The notes: generated by a model not told the origin, from the sequence alone. A DNA stretch of 64,000 nucleotides from Burkholderia pyrrocinia (GCF_018417535.1 NZ_CP070977.1:1488001-1552000), one strand, 5' to 3'; counted from the first letter of the stretch, positions 18,193 through 27,913 are shown. Numbers and translations are program-made.

Positions 18193-19902
18193 ATGAGCAC
18201 CGAACGCAACGACGCCCCCGCGGCTTCCAATTTCATCCGCAACATCATCGACGACGACAACCGCACCGGCAAATGGGGCGGCCGCGTCGAGACGCGCTTC
18301 CCGCCCGAGCCGAACGGCTATCTGCACATCGGCCACGCGAAGAGCATCTGCCTGAACTTCAGCGTCGCGCGCGACTACGGCGGCGTGTGCCACCTGCGCT
18401 TCGACGACACGAATCCGGAAAAGGAAAGCGTCGAGTACGTCGACTCGATCGTCGACGCGGTGCGCTGGCTCGGTTTCGACTGGCGCAAGGACGCGGTCGA
18501 TCACCAGTATTTCGCAAGCGACTACTACGACAAGCTGTACGAATTCGCCGAACTGCTGATCAAGCGCGGCAAGGCATACGTCGACAGCCAGAGCGCCGAT
18601 GAAATGCGCGCGAACCGCGGCTCGCTGACGGAAGGCGGCAAGCCGTCGCCGTTCCGCGAGCGCACGCCCGACGAAAACCTCGACCTGTTCCGCCGGATGA
18701 AGGCCGGCGAGTTCAAGGAAGGCGAGCACGTGCTGCGCGCGAAGATCGACATGGCCTCGCCGAACATGAACATGCGCGACCCGGTGATCTACCGGATCCG
18801 CTACGCGCACCACTACCGCACCGGCGACGCATGGTGCGTGTATCCGATGTACGACTACACGCACTGCATCTCGGACGCGCTCGAAGGCATCACGCATTCG
18901 CTGTGTACGCTCGAGTTCGAGGATCACCGCCCGCTGTACGACTGGGTGCTGAACGAACTCGCGGAAGCCGGCGTGTTCACGCGCCCGCTGCCGCAACAGA
19001 TCGAATTCTCGCGGCTGAACCTCACGTACGCGATCACCAGCAAGCGCAAGCTGCTGCAGCTCGTGACCGAAGGCCATGTCGACGGCTGGGACGACCCGCG
19101 GATGCCGACGATCGTCGGCGTGCGCCGCCGCGGTTTCACGCCGGAGAGCATCCACCTGTTCTGCGACCGGATCGGCGTGACGAAGATCGACTCGTGGATC
19201 GACATGAGCATCTTCGAAGGCGCGCTGCGCGACGACCTCGACGACAAGGCGGCGCGCACGGTCGCCGTGCTCGATCCGCTGAAGCTCGTGATCGACAACT
19301 ATCCGGAAGACCTCGAGGAAGCGTGTACCGCGCCCGTACATCCGCACCATCCGGAGCGCGGCGTGCGCACGTTCCCGATCTCGCGCGAGCTGTGGATCGA
19401 GCGCGAGGATTTCGTCGAGAACCCGCCGAAGGGCTATTTCCGCCTGTTCCCGGGCAACAAGGTGCGGCTGCGCTACGGCTACGTGATCGAGTGCACGGGC
19501 TTCGACAAGGATGCCGACGGCAACGTGACGGCCGTGCACTGCAACTACTTCCCGGACAGCAAGTCGGGCACCGAAGGCGCGAACACGTACAAGGTCAAGG
19601 GCAACATCCACTGGGTCAGCGCGAAGCATGCGCAGCCGGCCGAAGTGCGGATCTACGACCGCCTGTTCAAGGAGCCGCACCCGGACGCGGGCGGCGCGAA
19701 CTTCCTCGAAGCGCTGAATCCCGATTCGAAGAAGATCGTGCAGGCGTACGTCGAGCCGGGCAACAGCGACGTCGCGCCGGAAACGCGCCTGCAGTTCGAG
19801 CGGCACGGCTACTTCGTTGCCGACCGTGTCGATTCGAAGCCGGGCAAGCCCGTGTTCAACCGGATCGTCGGGCTGCGCGACAGCTGGGGCAAACCGGCCT
19901 GA
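18193..19902 (+). CDS. glnS: Glutaminyl-tRNA synthetase
   Basis: A 569-residue class I synthetase that charges tRNA-Gln in the cytoplasm. The HIGH motif is in [12 protein letters not shown], near residues 40-50. The KMSKS-type loop reads AITSKRKL near residue 282, where the E. coli enzyme has MSKRK. The two-part anticodon-binding beta-barrel occupies the C-terminal third, and the length is standard. The ATG at 18193 gives MSTERND, a normal N-terminus; the frame is open 96 nt further upstream without coding character. A strong terminator follows within 80 nt. Confidence 0.97.
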   Translation: MSTERNDAPAASNFIRNIIDDDNRTGKWGGRVETRFPPEPNGYLHIGHAKSICLNFSVARDYGGVCHLRFDDTNPEKESVEYVDSIVDAVRWLGFDWRKDAVDHQYFASDYYDKLYEFAELLIKRGKAYVDSQSADEMRANRGSLTEGGKPSPFRERTPDENLDLFRRMKAGEFKEGEHVLRAKIDMASPNMNMRDPVIYRIRYAHHYRTGDAWCVYPMYDYTHCISDALEGITHSLCTLEFEDHRPLYDWVLNELAEAGVFTRPLPQQIEFSRLNLTYAITSKRKLLQLVTEGHVDGWDDPRMPTIVGVRRRGFTPESIHLFCDRIGVTKIDSWIDMSIFEGALRDDLDDKAARTVAVLDPLKLVIDNYPEDLEEACTAPVHPHHPERGVRTFPISRELWIEREDFVENPPKGYFRLFPGNKVRLRYGYVIECTGFDKDADGNVTAVHCNYFPDSKSGTEGANTYKVKGNIHWVSAKHAQPAEVRIYDRLFKEPHPDAGGANFLEALNPDSKKIVQAYVEPGNSDVAPETRLQFERHGYFVADRVDSKPGKPVFNRIVGLRDSWGKPA

Positions 19903-19953
19903 CGGCCGGCTCCGCGCGCGATGTACGGCACCAGGCCGCCGTCGCGCGACAAC

Positions 19954-19982
19954 AAAAAAACCGGCCCGAGGGCCGGTTTTTT
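19954..19982. terminator. Intrinsic terminator after glnS, bidirectional
   Basis: The stem AAAAAACCGGCCC/GGCCGGTTTTTT has a GAG loop. The run of A on one side and of T on the other makes it work in both directions, between glnS and the convergent NUDIX gene. Confidence 0.9.
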
Positions 19983-20037
19983 ATTGCGTGCATCGAAGCG
20001 AATCGAAGCGATGCGGCCGCCGAAGCGCCGCGTTCAC

Positions 20038-20508
20038 TCACGCGCCCGACAACCGCCGATGCAGTTCCGCCAGCGACAGCTTCGTGCGGAACAGCCGCGC
20101 GAGGCTGCGGCTCGCATACGCGTCGATGTCGCCCGGCACGGTCCAGCGGTACGCATCCATCTCGGGAATCATCGAGCCGTCGCGACGGCTCGGGAACAGC
20201 GACGTGCACGTGCAGTGCGCGGGATCGATCTCGCCGTCCGCCACCTGCACCGCGAACAGGTGCAGGTCCTTGTCGTGCCGGTACGCGAAGCGGCCAAGAT
20301 CGAGCAGCCGGGCCGGCGCGAATTCGATGCCGGTTTCCTCGAGCAACTCTCGCAGCGCCGCGTCGGCCGGCGTCTCGCCGGGCTCGCCCTGCCCCTTCGG
20401 GATGTCCCAGTGCGTGGTATCCGTCGCATGCGCGAGGAACACGCGGCCCGCCGCATCGAGGATCACGACGCCGCACGACACCGTGCGCGGCGCGCCGCCC
20501 CGCTTCAT
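20038..20508 (-). CDS. NUDIX hydrolase
   Basis: A 156-residue NUDIX protein. The complete box runs from G39 through E45 to the RELLEETGI core (residues 53-61). Upstream are typical strands ([26 protein letters not shown]). The substrate is not predictable. The start at 20508 (MKRGG) is chosen; an upstream ATG at 20541 would overlap the preceding gene by 22 nt. It follows the small exported-protein gene on the same strand. Confidence 0.85.
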   Translation of the reverse strand: MKRGGAPRTVSCGVVILDAAGRVFLAHATDTTHWDIPKGQGEPGETPADAALRELLEETGIEFAPARLLDLGRFAYRHDKDLHLFAVQVADGEIDPAHCTCTSLFPSRRDGSMIPEMDAYRWTVPGDIDAYASRSLARLFRTKLSLAELHRRLSGA

Positions 20509-20519
20509 CACGCGCGTGC

Positions 20520-20906
20520 TCAGCGCTTCTGCAACTGCCACTTGCCCGCGGCCGTCTTGCAGTAGACGGGCTTGAGCGTCATCGTCTGGCCCTTCGCGGT
20601 GATGTCGGTCGTGATTTCACGGCAGGTCTTGCCTTCCGTCTCGGTCGTGGTCGGCGTGAGCTTCGCTTCGATCTGCGTACGGCTGCCGCTGTTTTGCCAC
20701 GTCGTCGTCTCGCCGTCCTTGGCTTCGTCGCGCACCTTCGCGGCGGCCTTCGACAGCGACGCCGTGTCGGCCTTGCTGAAATAGCTGAGCGGCGTGTCGT
20801 TCAGGAAGTTCAGGTTGTTCTGCGCATGGGCAGGCAGCATCGCGGCTGCGCACGCGGCGCCGGCCAGCACGCGCGTGACGACGGAAAGGGATGCACGCAT
20901 CGACAT
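20520..20906 (-). CDS. Small exported protein, RT0821/17-kDa-antigen-like C-terminal domain
   Basis: 128 residues with a clear Sec signal peptide ([20 protein letters not shown], cleavage probably after AHA). The mature part ends with [28 protein letters not shown] and [12 protein letters not shown], which resembles the surface-antigen module where W-N-G, CRE and a second Cys are conserved. The two cysteines could form a disulfide in the periplasm. The ATG at 20906 follows AAGGAGA with good spacing, deciding the start against an ATG at 20969. The function is unknown. Confidence 0.65.
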   Translation of the reverse strand: MSMRASLSVVTRVLAGAACAAAMLPAHAQNNLNFLNDTPLSYFSKADTASLSKAAAKVRDEAKDGETTTWQNSGSRTQIEAKLTPTTTETEGKTCREITTDITAKGQTMTLKPVYCKTAAGKWQLQKR

Positions 20907-21014
20907 GTTGTTCTCCTTGGATGTTCGATCGAACGGCGCGATGCATGCCGGCGAACCGGCACGCGCCACGCCCGCCAGCGAGCGAGCATAGCATGCGTGC
21001 CGCGTGCGACGCTT

Positions 21015-22355
21015 TTAGCGGGCCGCCTGTGTCGACGCCGGTTGATATCCGTCGGTCAGCGTACCCAGAAACGCGATCACGTCCTTGATCTCGGCCGCGT
21101 TCAGCGCCGGCTGCTCGCCGCGCTTGCGGTCGAACGGCGGTTCGCGGTTGATGTTCGGCCAGTAGCGCTTCGGCAGGTCGTCGTAGATCTGCACCTTGCC
21201 GTGCACGACCGGATAGAACTTCTCCGGATGGATGTCGCGCTCGACGTAGAAGCGCATCACGTCCTCGAGCGAGTGATACACGCCGTTGTGGAAGAACGTC
21301 TTGCGCAGCGCGACGTTGCGCAGCGACGGCGTGCGGAACAGCCCGCAGAATTCGTCGCGGCCCTTCAGGTCGGTGCGCTCGGGGCCGCACGCGCCGAGAT
21401 CGTGGAAGCGCGGGTCGCGGTTGACGGGCAGCGCGCGGTTGCGCGGCACCGCGATCGCGATCAGCCCGAAATCGCTGAACTGCGGCGGGCCGCCTTCGAG
21501 CGTGCGCTGGCTGATGTGGCAGCTCGCGCAATTGCCCTTCTTCTCGTCGTTGAACAACTGCAGCCCGTGCAACTCGGCCGGCGTGAGCTGCGCGCGGCCG
21601 GCCAGGTACGCGTCGTACTTGCTCGTGTACGGATCGAACAGCGCAGGCTGCTGCTGGAACGCATCGAGCGCACGCAACACCGCATCGAAGGTCGCCCGAT
21701 CGTCGCCGAGCACCCGCTCGCCGAACGCGTTGCGGAACGCGTCCGCATACGGCGCCGCGCGCACCGCCTGCGCGACCCGCGCCGGCGAGCTGCTCATCTC
21801 GAACGGCGACAGGAGCGGAATGCGCGCCTGCGCGTCGCGCGTGTCGACGCGGCCGTCCCAGGTCAGCCCGCCGGTCGGGCCCGCGTCGATGCTTTCGTCG
21901 CCCTCGTCGGGCGAATCGTGGAAGTGCTCGCTGAACGGCGGGATGCCGCGCACGTACTTCAGCGACGGCACCGCGCGGAACCCGGTGCGATGCATGTCGT
22001 CGCCGCCGAGCTGCACCGACAGCGCGTTCGGCGGCCCGAACGCATGTTCGGCGCTGTGGCACGACGCGCACGCGAGCTTGCCGGAGCCCGACAGCGACGG
22101 ATCGAAGAACAGTTGCTTGCCGAGCGCCGTCATCTGCTTCACGCCCTCGAACACCTGCGCGCGCGTCTGCGGCTGGCCGGCCGGTGCGACCGCCGGCGCG
22201 GCCTGGGCGGCCGGTACGACGGACGCGGCCGGCGAATTCGCGCCGGGCCGCGCATCGCAACCGGCGAGCGCCGCGAGCCCGGCAGCCAGCGCCAGGGCCG
22301 CCGCGGCATGGATCAACGATCGCGCGGACGCAAAGGATTTCGGGGTGGTGGGCAT
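21015..22355 (-). CDS. Di-haem cytochrome c peroxidase, lipoprotein
   Basis: A 446-residue periplasmic CCP/MauG-family protein. The N-terminal signal ends in a lipobox (LAGC, Cys33), so it is probably lipid-anchored. Haem-binding CASCH motifs lie at residues 96-100 and again near residue 260. Other family features include QLFFDPSLSG, SLKYVRGIPPFSEH, FRTPSLRNVALRKTFFHNG and DVIAFLGTL. It would reduce hydrogen peroxide with electrons from small c-type carriers, although MauG-like oxidation of another substrate cannot be excluded. The ATG at 22355 gives the expected signal peptide. Confidence 0.88.
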   Translation of the reverse strand: MPTTPKSFASARSLIHAAAALALAAGLAALAGCDARPGANSPAASVVPAAQAAPAVAPAGQPQTRAQVFEGVKQMTALGKQLFFDPSLSGSGKLACASCHSAEHAFGPPNALSVQLGGDDMHRTGFRAVPSLKYVRGIPPFSEHFHDSPDEGDESIDAGPTGGLTWDGRVDTRDAQARIPLLSPFEMSSSPARVAQAVRAAPYADAFRNAFGERVLGDDRATFDAVLRALDAFQQQPALFDPYTSKYDAYLAGRAQLTPAELHGLQLFNDEKKGNCASCHISQRTLEGGPPQFSDFGLIAIAVPRNRALPVNRDPRFHDLGACGPERTDLKGRDEFCGLFRTPSLRNVALRKTFFHNGVYHSLEDVMRFYVERDIHPEKFYPVVHGKVQIYDDLPKRYWPNINREPPFDRKRGEQPALNAAEIKDVIAFLGTLTDGYQPASTQAAR

Positions 22356-22396
22356 CGTCGTTCTATTCGTAGCGGTGAGCAATCGGGCGGAGCTTA

Positions 22397-22446
22397 TGTC
22401 AGTTCCGTGACCGTCGCATGACGTTCCACCGACAGTTAATTGAAAG
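22397..22446 (-). promoter_or_regulatory. Pho-box-like array of five 11-bp units
   Basis: Five hexamers begin exactly 11 bp apart (plus-strand starts 22397, 22408, 22419, 22430, 22441). Read on the minus strand they are CTTTCA, CTGTCG, ACGTCA, CGGTCA and CTGACA, most followed by A/T- or A-ending linkers. PhoB binds CTGTCAT half-sites in direct repeats with an 11-bp period, so this looks like two or more Pho boxes. It lies between the peroxidase and the acid-phosphatase-like gene. Confidence 0.5.
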
Positions 22447-22468
22447 CACCCCTACACCCGCCTGTCAA
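22439..22468 (-). promoter_or_regulatory. Candidate promoter for the cytochrome c peroxidase gene
   Basis: On the minus strand, a perfect -35 TTGACA (22468-22463), 18-nt spacer and TTCAAT (22444-22439). The start would be near 22432, about 77 nt before the ATG. The -10 overlaps the first unit of the 11-bp array, so a protein bound there could block it. Confidence 0.4.
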
Positions 22469-22484
22469 ATGCGTTCCAGATAAT
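22462..22484 (+). promoter_or_regulatory. Candidate activator-type promoter for the acid phosphatase gene
   Basis: GATAAT (22479-22484) is a 5/6 match to a -10 box with no good -35 at 17 nt. Instead CTGTCAA (22462-22468) is just upstream, as expected for PhoB-dependent promoters where a Pho half-site replaces the -35. The start would be near 22491, 87 nt before the ATG. Confidence 0.35.
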
Positions 22485-22577
22485 GCGCGCAGCCGGTCGG
22501 CGCCCGGCTGCCTGCCGCGCCGGCCCTAAGCCAACCCGGTTCCCACACGCGACCAACGACGAAAGAGAGAACATCGC

Positions 22578-24164
22578 ATGAAGAAGCACGCCTGGATTCG
22601 CTACACGCCGATCGCCCTCGCGGCCGCGCTCAGCCTGACCGCCTGCGGCGGCGACGATGTCACGCAACAGGGCCTGTCGGCCGTCAAGAACGTTGTCGTG
22701 ATCTATGCGGAAAACCGCAGCTTCGACAACCTGTACGGCAACTTCCCGGGCGCGAACGGCCTGCAGAACGCCACGGCCGCGAACTCGGTGCAGAAGGATC
22801 GCGACGGCTCGACGATGGCGACGCTGCCGAAGATTTGGGGCGGCCTGACCGCGACCGGCATCACGCCGGCAGTCACCGAGGCGATGACGGCGAACCTGCC
22901 GAACGCGCCGTTCGCGATCGACGATCCGAAAGGCTTCAACCAGTCGATGAGCATCGCTACGCGCGACATCGTGCACCGCTTCTACCAGGACCAGATGCAG
23001 ATCAACGGCGGCAAGAACGACATGTACGCCGCGTGGACCGATGCCGGTGGCCTGACGATGGGCCACTACACGCCGGACCCGTCGAAGCTGCCGCTGTGGA
23101 AGATCGCGCAGCAGTACGTGCTCGCCGACAACTTCTTCATGGGCGCGTTCGGCGGCTCGTTCCTGAACCACCAGTACCTGATCTGCGCGTGCGCGCCGTT
23201 CTACGCGAACGCGAACACGAGCCCCGCGGCAGGCAAGGTCGCCGTCCTGAACGCGGACGGCAAGTCGCTGAAGGTCGCCGCGAATTCGCCCGCGTCCGCG
23301 CTGAGCGGCCCGCCGAAGTTCGTCAACGACGGCGCGCTCACGCCCGACTTCTTCGCGGTCAACACGATGCAGCCGCCGTACCAGCCGAGCGGCAACAAGG
23401 CAGCCACGGGCGGCGACCCGCTGCTCGCCGATCCGGCCAACGGCTCGACGATGCCGGCGCAGACGTCGACCAACATCGGCGACCTGCTGACCAATGCGAA
23501 CGTGTCGTGGGCATGGTACGGCGGCGCGTGGGGCCAGGCGCTGCAGGCGAGCCAGAACGGCACGTCGAACGTGATCTACGGCGCCGACCTGTCGACGCCG
23601 AACTTCCAGCCGCACCACCAGCCGTTCAACTACTTCGCGAACCAGGCGCCGGGCACCGCGAGCCGCGCGCAGCACCTGCTCGACGGCGGCGCGAATGGCG
23701 CCGAGTTCATCAAGGCGATCGACGCCGGCACGCTGCCGCAGGTCGCGTTCTACAAGCCGCAGGGCAACCTGAACGAGCACCCGGGCTACACGGACGTCAC
23801 CTCCGGGGACCAGCACATCGCCGACGTGATCGCGCACCTGCAGGCGAGCCCGCAGTGGAAGAACATGGTCGTGGTCGTCACGTACGACGAAAACGGCGGC
23901 TTCTGGGATCATGCCGCGCCGCCGACCGCCGACCGCTGGGGTCCGGGCACGCGCATTCCGGCGCTGATCGTGTCGCCGTATTCGAAGAAGGGCTTCGTCG
24001 ACCACACGCAGTACGACACGGGCTCGATCCTGCGCTTCATCACGCGCCGCTTCTCGCTGCCGCGCCTCGCGGGCCTGCAACAGCGCGACGACGCGCTGAA
24101 GGCCAACGGCGCGCAGCCGATGGGCGACCTGACGAACGCGCTCGCGCTGTCGCCGAACCTGTAA
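22578..24164 (+). CDS. Acid phosphatase AcpA / phospholipase C-like phosphoesterase, lipoprotein
   Basis: A 528-residue exported phosphoesterase (PF04185). A signal peptide with lipobox (LTAC, then GGDD) predicts membrane anchoring. Family blocks are VVVIYAENRSFDNLYGNFPGA (metal/nucleophile region), GGSFLNHQYLICACAP and VVVTYDENGGFWDHAAPP, where Asp, Glu and His ligate metal. Burkholderia homologues are usually called acid phosphatase; phospholipase C activity is an alternative. The ATG at 22578 follows AAGAGAG. The Pho-box-like sites upstream fit a role in scavenging phosphate. Followed by an intrinsic terminator. Confidence 0.85.
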   Translation: MKKHAWIRYTPIALAAALSLTACGGDDVTQQGLSAVKNVVVIYAENRSFDNLYGNFPGANGLQNATAANSVQKDRDGSTMATLPKIWGGLTATGITPAVTEAMTANLPNAPFAIDDPKGFNQSMSIATRDIVHRFYQDQMQINGGKNDMYAAWTDAGGLTMGHYTPDPSKLPLWKIAQQYVLADNFFMGAFGGSFLNHQYLICACAPFYANANTSPAAGKVAVLNADGKSLKVAANSPASALSGPPKFVNDGALTPDFFAVNTMQPPYQPSGNKAATGGDPLLADPANGSTMPAQTSTNIGDLLTNANVSWAWYGGAWGQALQASQNGTSNVIYGADLSTPNFQPHHQPFNYFANQAPGTASRAQHLLDGGANGAEFIKAIDAGTLPQVAFYKPQGNLNEHPGYTDVTSGDQHIADVIAHLQASPQWKNMVVVVTYDENGGFWDHAAPPTADRWGPGTRIPALIVSPYSKKGFVDHTQYDTGSILRFITRRFSLPRLAGLQQRDDALKANGAQPMGDLTNALALSPNL

Positions 24165-24187
24165 CCTGCAACGGCATCGCGACGCAC

Positions 24188-24245
24188 GGGCCGGCAGCGC
24201 TGCCGGCCCGGACGAACGAACGGCGGCCTCGCGGCCGCCCTTTTT
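24188..24245 (+). terminator. Double hairpin terminator after the acid phosphatase gene
   Basis: The first element is a perfect 22-nt palindrome (24188-24209). The second is GGCGGCC/GGCCGCC with a TCGC loop (24222-24239) followed by CTTTTT. The latter is a classical intrinsic terminator for the plus-strand gene. Confidence 0.8.
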
Positions 24246-24273
24246 CATGGGTGCGCGTTGCCGCGCCGCTTCG

Positions 24274-25821
24274 TCACCAGCCGTACTTGAGCTCGACGCC
24301 GGCATAGTCGGCGTTGTGCCCGCCCGCCTGCCGGATCGCGTCGCCGACCTGGAAATGCACGGCCTCGATCGCGCCGACCAGGTTCGCGGCGATCGTCCAG
24401 TCCGCCCGCAGCTGCACGTACATCCCCGTCCACAACCCGCCCTTGCCCGCCGTGCCCGGCACCACGGCGTTGCCCTGCTGGTAGACGGCGTCGCCGGTCG
24501 TCTCGCGCCACTGGAAACCGAGCGCGCCGAGCAGCGACAGGTCCGGCGACGGCTTCAGCGTCACCGACGGCTTCACGTGGATCAGGTTCGAGTAACCGGT
24601 GAAACCCGCGAGCGTGAAGTAATAGCCGTTCGGAAACAGCGGATTGAAGGTGCCGACACGGCCGTCGTGCGGATGCCGGTCGCCCGACGCCGCGTCGACC
24701 TGCAGCGCGACGCGCGGCGACCACGGTGCGTCGAGTCGATAACCGGCGATCGAACCGACGGCCCATGCGCGGATCGAGCTGCTGCCGACCGTGCCCGTCT
24801 GCATCATCGTTTCGAGATCCCAGTCGAAGCGGCCCTGCGTGCCCGTGTAGCGCAGGTCCCATACGTCGCGACGCTCGGCGCCGCTCGCATCGAGAAAACG
24901 CGCGTTACTGCGGTTGTAGCGCGACCAGTAGCCCGACAGGTCGCCGGGCCCGACCGATTGCCGCTCGAAGCGCACGCCGCTGAACGTGAGGTCGCGGTTC
25001 GATACATCGTCGAACGCGGACACGGTGCGGTTCTGCACGGGCTGCGTCGCGTACGCGATGAAGCGCCACTTTTGATATTCGTAGTCGACCCACACCGCAT
25101 CGAACGCCTGCCGCACGTTCGGGCCGTCGCGCGCGGCGATGAAGCGCTGCAGGTCGAACGCCATCTCCTGGCGGCCGACGCGGAACTTGAACGTGCCGCC
25201 GCCGAGCGCGCCCGTGTAGGTCGCGAACGCCTGTTCGAGATCGAGCGGGTTCTTGTCGACCGGCGAGATCGTGTTCTTGCCGAACGCGCGGTCGTCCTGC
25301 AACTGCACGAAGAACTGCCAGTGCTGGCCGAGATGCGCATCGGCATGCACTTCGACGCGCTGGATCAGGTACGTATCCGATTGCGCGGAGCCGATCCCGA
25401 ACAGCGGCGCGTCGTTGGTCTCCAGGCGCTCGCGCAGGTTTGCGCCGAGCGAAAGATAGGAGGCCGGATCGTTGCCGAGCGGAAGGTATTTCAGCCCGTC
25501 GAGCGGCACGCACGGATTCGCGAGCACCGACCAGTCTTCCTGCCAGCGGTTGAACAGCACCGTCGGCCGCTTGGCCGTGCACGTCGATGCGGGCGTACTG
25601 TCCGCCGCCGGTGCCGTCGCTGTGTCCGCGAACGCCGCGTCGGCACCCGCGAGCAGCAGCCCCGCGACCACCGATGCGCGGGCGACCCGGCCGAAGCGGC
25701 TGCGTCGCGTCGTCGCGGTACGCTGCCCGCTCGTCGCGGCCGTCCGTCCGCGACCGCGTGCATCCGTCCGGCCCGCTCGCCCCGCGTGGTCGCGACGCGT
25801 CCCGCCACGCCGCACGATCAT
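24274..25821 (-). CDS. Alginate-export-family outer-membrane porin
   Basis: A 515-residue predicted beta-barrel of the alginate_exp (AlgE-like) family. A long basic N-terminus precedes a signal-like hydrophobic stretch (VARASVVAGLLLAGADAAFA). The mature protein has NRWQEDWSVL, then alternating amphipathic strands (LIQRVEVHADAHLGQHWQFFVQLQ) and ends in Tyr-Gly-Trp, an outer-membrane C-terminal signal. Family members export or import varied substrates. It is last in the amidohydrolase operon; its start overlaps the stop of the DUF1275 gene by 4 nt. It probably serves uptake of the operon's substrate rather than alginate. Confidence 0.82.
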   Translation of the reverse strand: MIVRRGGTRRDHAGRAGRTDARGRGRTAATSGQRTATTRRSRFGRVARASVVAGLLLAGADAAFADTATAPAADSTPASTCTAKRPTVLFNRWQEDWSVLANPCVPLDGLKYLPLGNDPASYLSLGANLRERLETNDAPLFGIGSAQSDTYLIQRVEVHADAHLGQHWQFFVQLQDDRAFGKNTISPVDKNPLDLEQAFATYTGALGGGTFKFRVGRQEMAFDLQRFIAARDGPNVRQAFDAVWVDYEYQKWRFIAYATQPVQNRTVSAFDDVSNRDLTFSGVRFERQSVGPGDLSGYWSRYNRSNARFLDASGAERRDVWDLRYTGTQGRFDWDLETMMQTGTVGSSSIRAWAVGSIAGYRLDAPWSPRVALQVDAASGDRHPHDGRVGTFNPLFPNGYYFTLAGFTGYSNLIHVKPSVTLKPSPDLSLLGALGFQWRETTGDAVYQQGNAVVPGTAGKGGLWTGMYVQLRADWTIAANLVGAIEAVHFQVGDAIRQAGGHNADYAGVELKYGW

Positions 25822-26513
25822 GCCTGCTCCTGCGTAACGGTACGGGCGGACACCCCCACGCATGCCGCCAGCACCGCGAGCGCACCGGCGGGCGCAAGCA
25901 GCGCCCAGAACCCGACATGGCGAAAACCCAGCGCGCCGGCCGCCGCGCCCAGCGCGAACGCGACGATCGCCGGCCACATCTTGCCGAAGCGCGCCCGCGC
26001 GGCGGCGCGCACACTGTCGGCCGTGCCGGCGGACAGCAGGTCGACGACGTCGAGGATCGCCTGCGTGACGTTGCCGGTCATCACCGTGTTCGGCACGCCG
26101 GCACGCGCGATCACGCGCGGATGTGCGTTCTGCACGCCCATCGCGAACGTGCCGACGATGCCGGCCAGCAGCACCGGCAGGCTGTCGGATTGCGTCACGG
26201 GCGTCGCCCACATGCCCGCCGCGCAGAAGCCGAGCAGCAGCACGGCCTGTACCGTATGGAGCGCGCGCGCACCCTGCCACGCAGGCCGCCCGGAAAGCGC
26301 ACGCGCAATCAGGCTGCTCGCGACGACGCCGCACACGAACGCGGGAAACACGCTGAGCTTCAGCAGGATGCCCTGCCCGAACCCCGCGACGCCGGCGCCG
26401 ATCAACACGAAGTTGCCCGTCACGTGTGCGGTGAACAGCCCGAACAGCGCGACGAAGCTCAGCGTATCGACGAAGCCGGCCACCGCGGCAAGGATCGTGT
26501 CCTCGTGCTTCAT
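25818..26513 (-). CDS. YoaK/DUF1275-family inner-membrane protein
   Basis: 231 residues with about six hydrophobic segments and the family start VAGFVDTLSFVALFGLFTAHVTGNF, ending in a seventh hydrophobic stretch. The function of the family is unknown; a transport role is often assumed. It overlaps the preceding VOC gene and the following porin gene by 4 nt each, so it is translationally coupled within the operon. Confidence 0.85.
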   Translation of the reverse strand: MKHEDTILAAVAGFVDTLSFVALFGLFTAHVTGNFVLIGAGVAGFGQGILLKLSVFPAFVCGVVASSLIARALSGRPAWQGARALHTVQAVLLLGFCAAGMWATPVTQSDSLPVLLAGIVGTFAMGVQNAHPRVIARAGVPNTVMTGNVTQAILDVVDLLSAGTADSVRAAARARFGKMWPAIVAFALGAAAGALGFRHVGFWALLAPAGALAVLAACVGVSARTVTQEQA

Positions 26514-27424
26514 CGTGCCGCGCTCGCATGGATCTCGGCGACGTAGCCGCCCGGGAACCGGACCACCGCCGCGTCACGCCCGTCCGCCGCGTACGACGGC
26601 ACGAGCACGTTCACGCCCGCGGCCTGCGCCTTCTTCAGCGTCGCAGCCAGATCGGACACTTCATAGCCGGTCATCTCGTGCCCGTACGGATAAGGCAGAT
26701 GGCCGTCCGTCACGAGCACGGTCATCTTGCCGAAGCCCGACGTGATGCGAATGCGGCGATAGGTGTCGTTCGGCCGGCCGATCTCGATGCCGGGCGCCTT
26801 GAGGTTGTCGGACACCACCTTGCCGTTCGAGAACTTGACGAAATCGTGGACGAACTTGCGCACGCTCTGCGGCGACACGTACACGCGATTCTCGGGGATG
26901 GTCTGCAGCGCGTCGTAGTTCGGCGCTTGCGTATGCCAGTAGAGCTGCATCTTCACGCCGCCCGTCCACGCGATCACGGCATCGCGGCCGATCGGATCGG
27001 GGAACGTGTCGACGATCACTTCCGCGCCATGCTCGCGCGCCACCTTCATCGCCGCGTCCATGTCGGTGACCAGGTAGCCCGTGCGTTCCGCGCCGAACGG
27101 CCATGGGGTCGGTGTCTTGAAGCCGAACACGGAGATCGTGCCGGACGGCGTGAAGACGAGCTGCGACATCGTCTGGCTCGGCGTCGGCGTGACCTGGAAC
27201 ACGCCCTGCTTCGACTTGCTGCCGCCGAACGTCGCGACGAAGCTGTCGGTGAAGCGATCGAAATCCTCGGGCGCCACGTACACGTGCGTCGTGTCGTATT
27301 GCGGCCCGACGGCCAGCGTCGGCGTGGCCGCCGGCGGCACGGGCGGCTTCGCGAACGCGGCCGGCGCCGCGACGAGGCCCGCGGCGGTCGCAAGCGCGAG
27401 CAAGGCGGAACGAAACGTTTTCAT
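26510..27424 (-). CDS. Exported glyoxalase/VOC-fold protein
   Basis: 304 residues with a cleavable signal peptide (MKTFRSALLALATAAGLVAA, ending around AFA). The body has two vicinal-oxygen-chelate modules: YDTTHVYVAPEDFDRFTDSFVATFGG with GYLVTDMDAAMKVAREHG, and ENRVYVSPQSVRKFVHDFVKF with GYEVSDLAATLKKAQAAG, ending GGYVAEIH, a typical metal-ligand strand. It is probably a periplasmic lyase, dioxygenase-like or binding protein; the substrate is unknown. The ATG at 27424 follows AAGGAA, deciding it over ATGs at 27454 and 27448. Confidence 0.75.
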   Translation of the reverse strand: MKTFRSALLALATAAGLVAAPAAFAKPPVPPAATPTLAVGPQYDTTHVYVAPEDFDRFTDSFVATFGGSKSKQGVFQVTPTPSQTMSQLVFTPSGTISVFGFKTPTPWPFGAERTGYLVTDMDAAMKVAREHGAEVIVDTFPDPIGRDAVIAWTGGVKMQLYWHTQAPNYDALQTIPENRVYVSPQSVRKFVHDFVKFSNGKVVSDNLKAPGIEIGRPNDTYRRIRITSGFGKMTVLVTDGHLPYPYGHEMTGYEVSDLAATLKKAQAAGVNVLVPSYAADGRDAAVVRFPGGYVAEIHASAAR

Positions 27425-27450
27425 CACAGGATTTCCTTGTTGTTTCATCG

Positions 27451-27912
27451 TCATGGAGTGGTACGGCCGTTGCCGGCCGTGTGCTTCGCATCGGCGAGCA
27501 GCGTCGCGAGCACGAGTGCGGCGATCAGCCCGAGATGCTCGAAAAAGCTGTTGAGTGCCATGAAATGATCAGCGCCGCTACGGTTCCAGAAATCGTTCGC
27601 CACCGCCATCGCGACCAGCGTCAGCATGCCGAGGCTGCCGGCGCCGAGCCACGTGAAGCGGCGAAATACCACGCACAGCGAGCCGGCGATCTCGACCGCG
27701 ATCGCGAGCGCCGCCCAGAGCGCGGCCGGATGCAGGCCGAAATGCGCCTGCTCGGCGACCGCGCCGTCGAAATCCAGCGCCTTCGCGACACCGCCGATCA
27801 GGTAGGCGGACACCAGCGCGAGACGCGCGAGCGGCAGGACCCACGGCTGCGCCAGCAACGCGCGGACCCACGCCGGGTTGTCGAAGCCGCCGCGATCGGT
27901 CGACACGGCCAT
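27451..27912 (-). CDS. DoxX-family membrane protein
   Basis: 153 residues with four hydrophobic segments. DoxX-type features are ARLALVSAYLIGGVAKALDF, GLHPAALWAALAIAVEIAGSL and NDFWN; proteins of this family are often linked to redox or electron-transport steps. The ATG at 27912 is placed 1 nt after the amidohydrolase stop; the long upstream extension of the frame runs antisense-like through that gene's 3' end and is not coding. Followed 26 nt later by the VOC gene. Confidence 0.8.
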   Translation of the reverse strand: MAVSTDRGGFDNPAWVRALLAQPWVLPLARLALVSAYLIGGVAKALDFDGAVAEQAHFGLHPAALWAALAIAVEIAGSLCVVFRRFTWLGAGSLGMLTLVAMAVANDFWNRSGADHFMALNSFFEHLGLIAALVLATLLADAKHTAGNGRTTP

Positions 27913-27913
27913 G

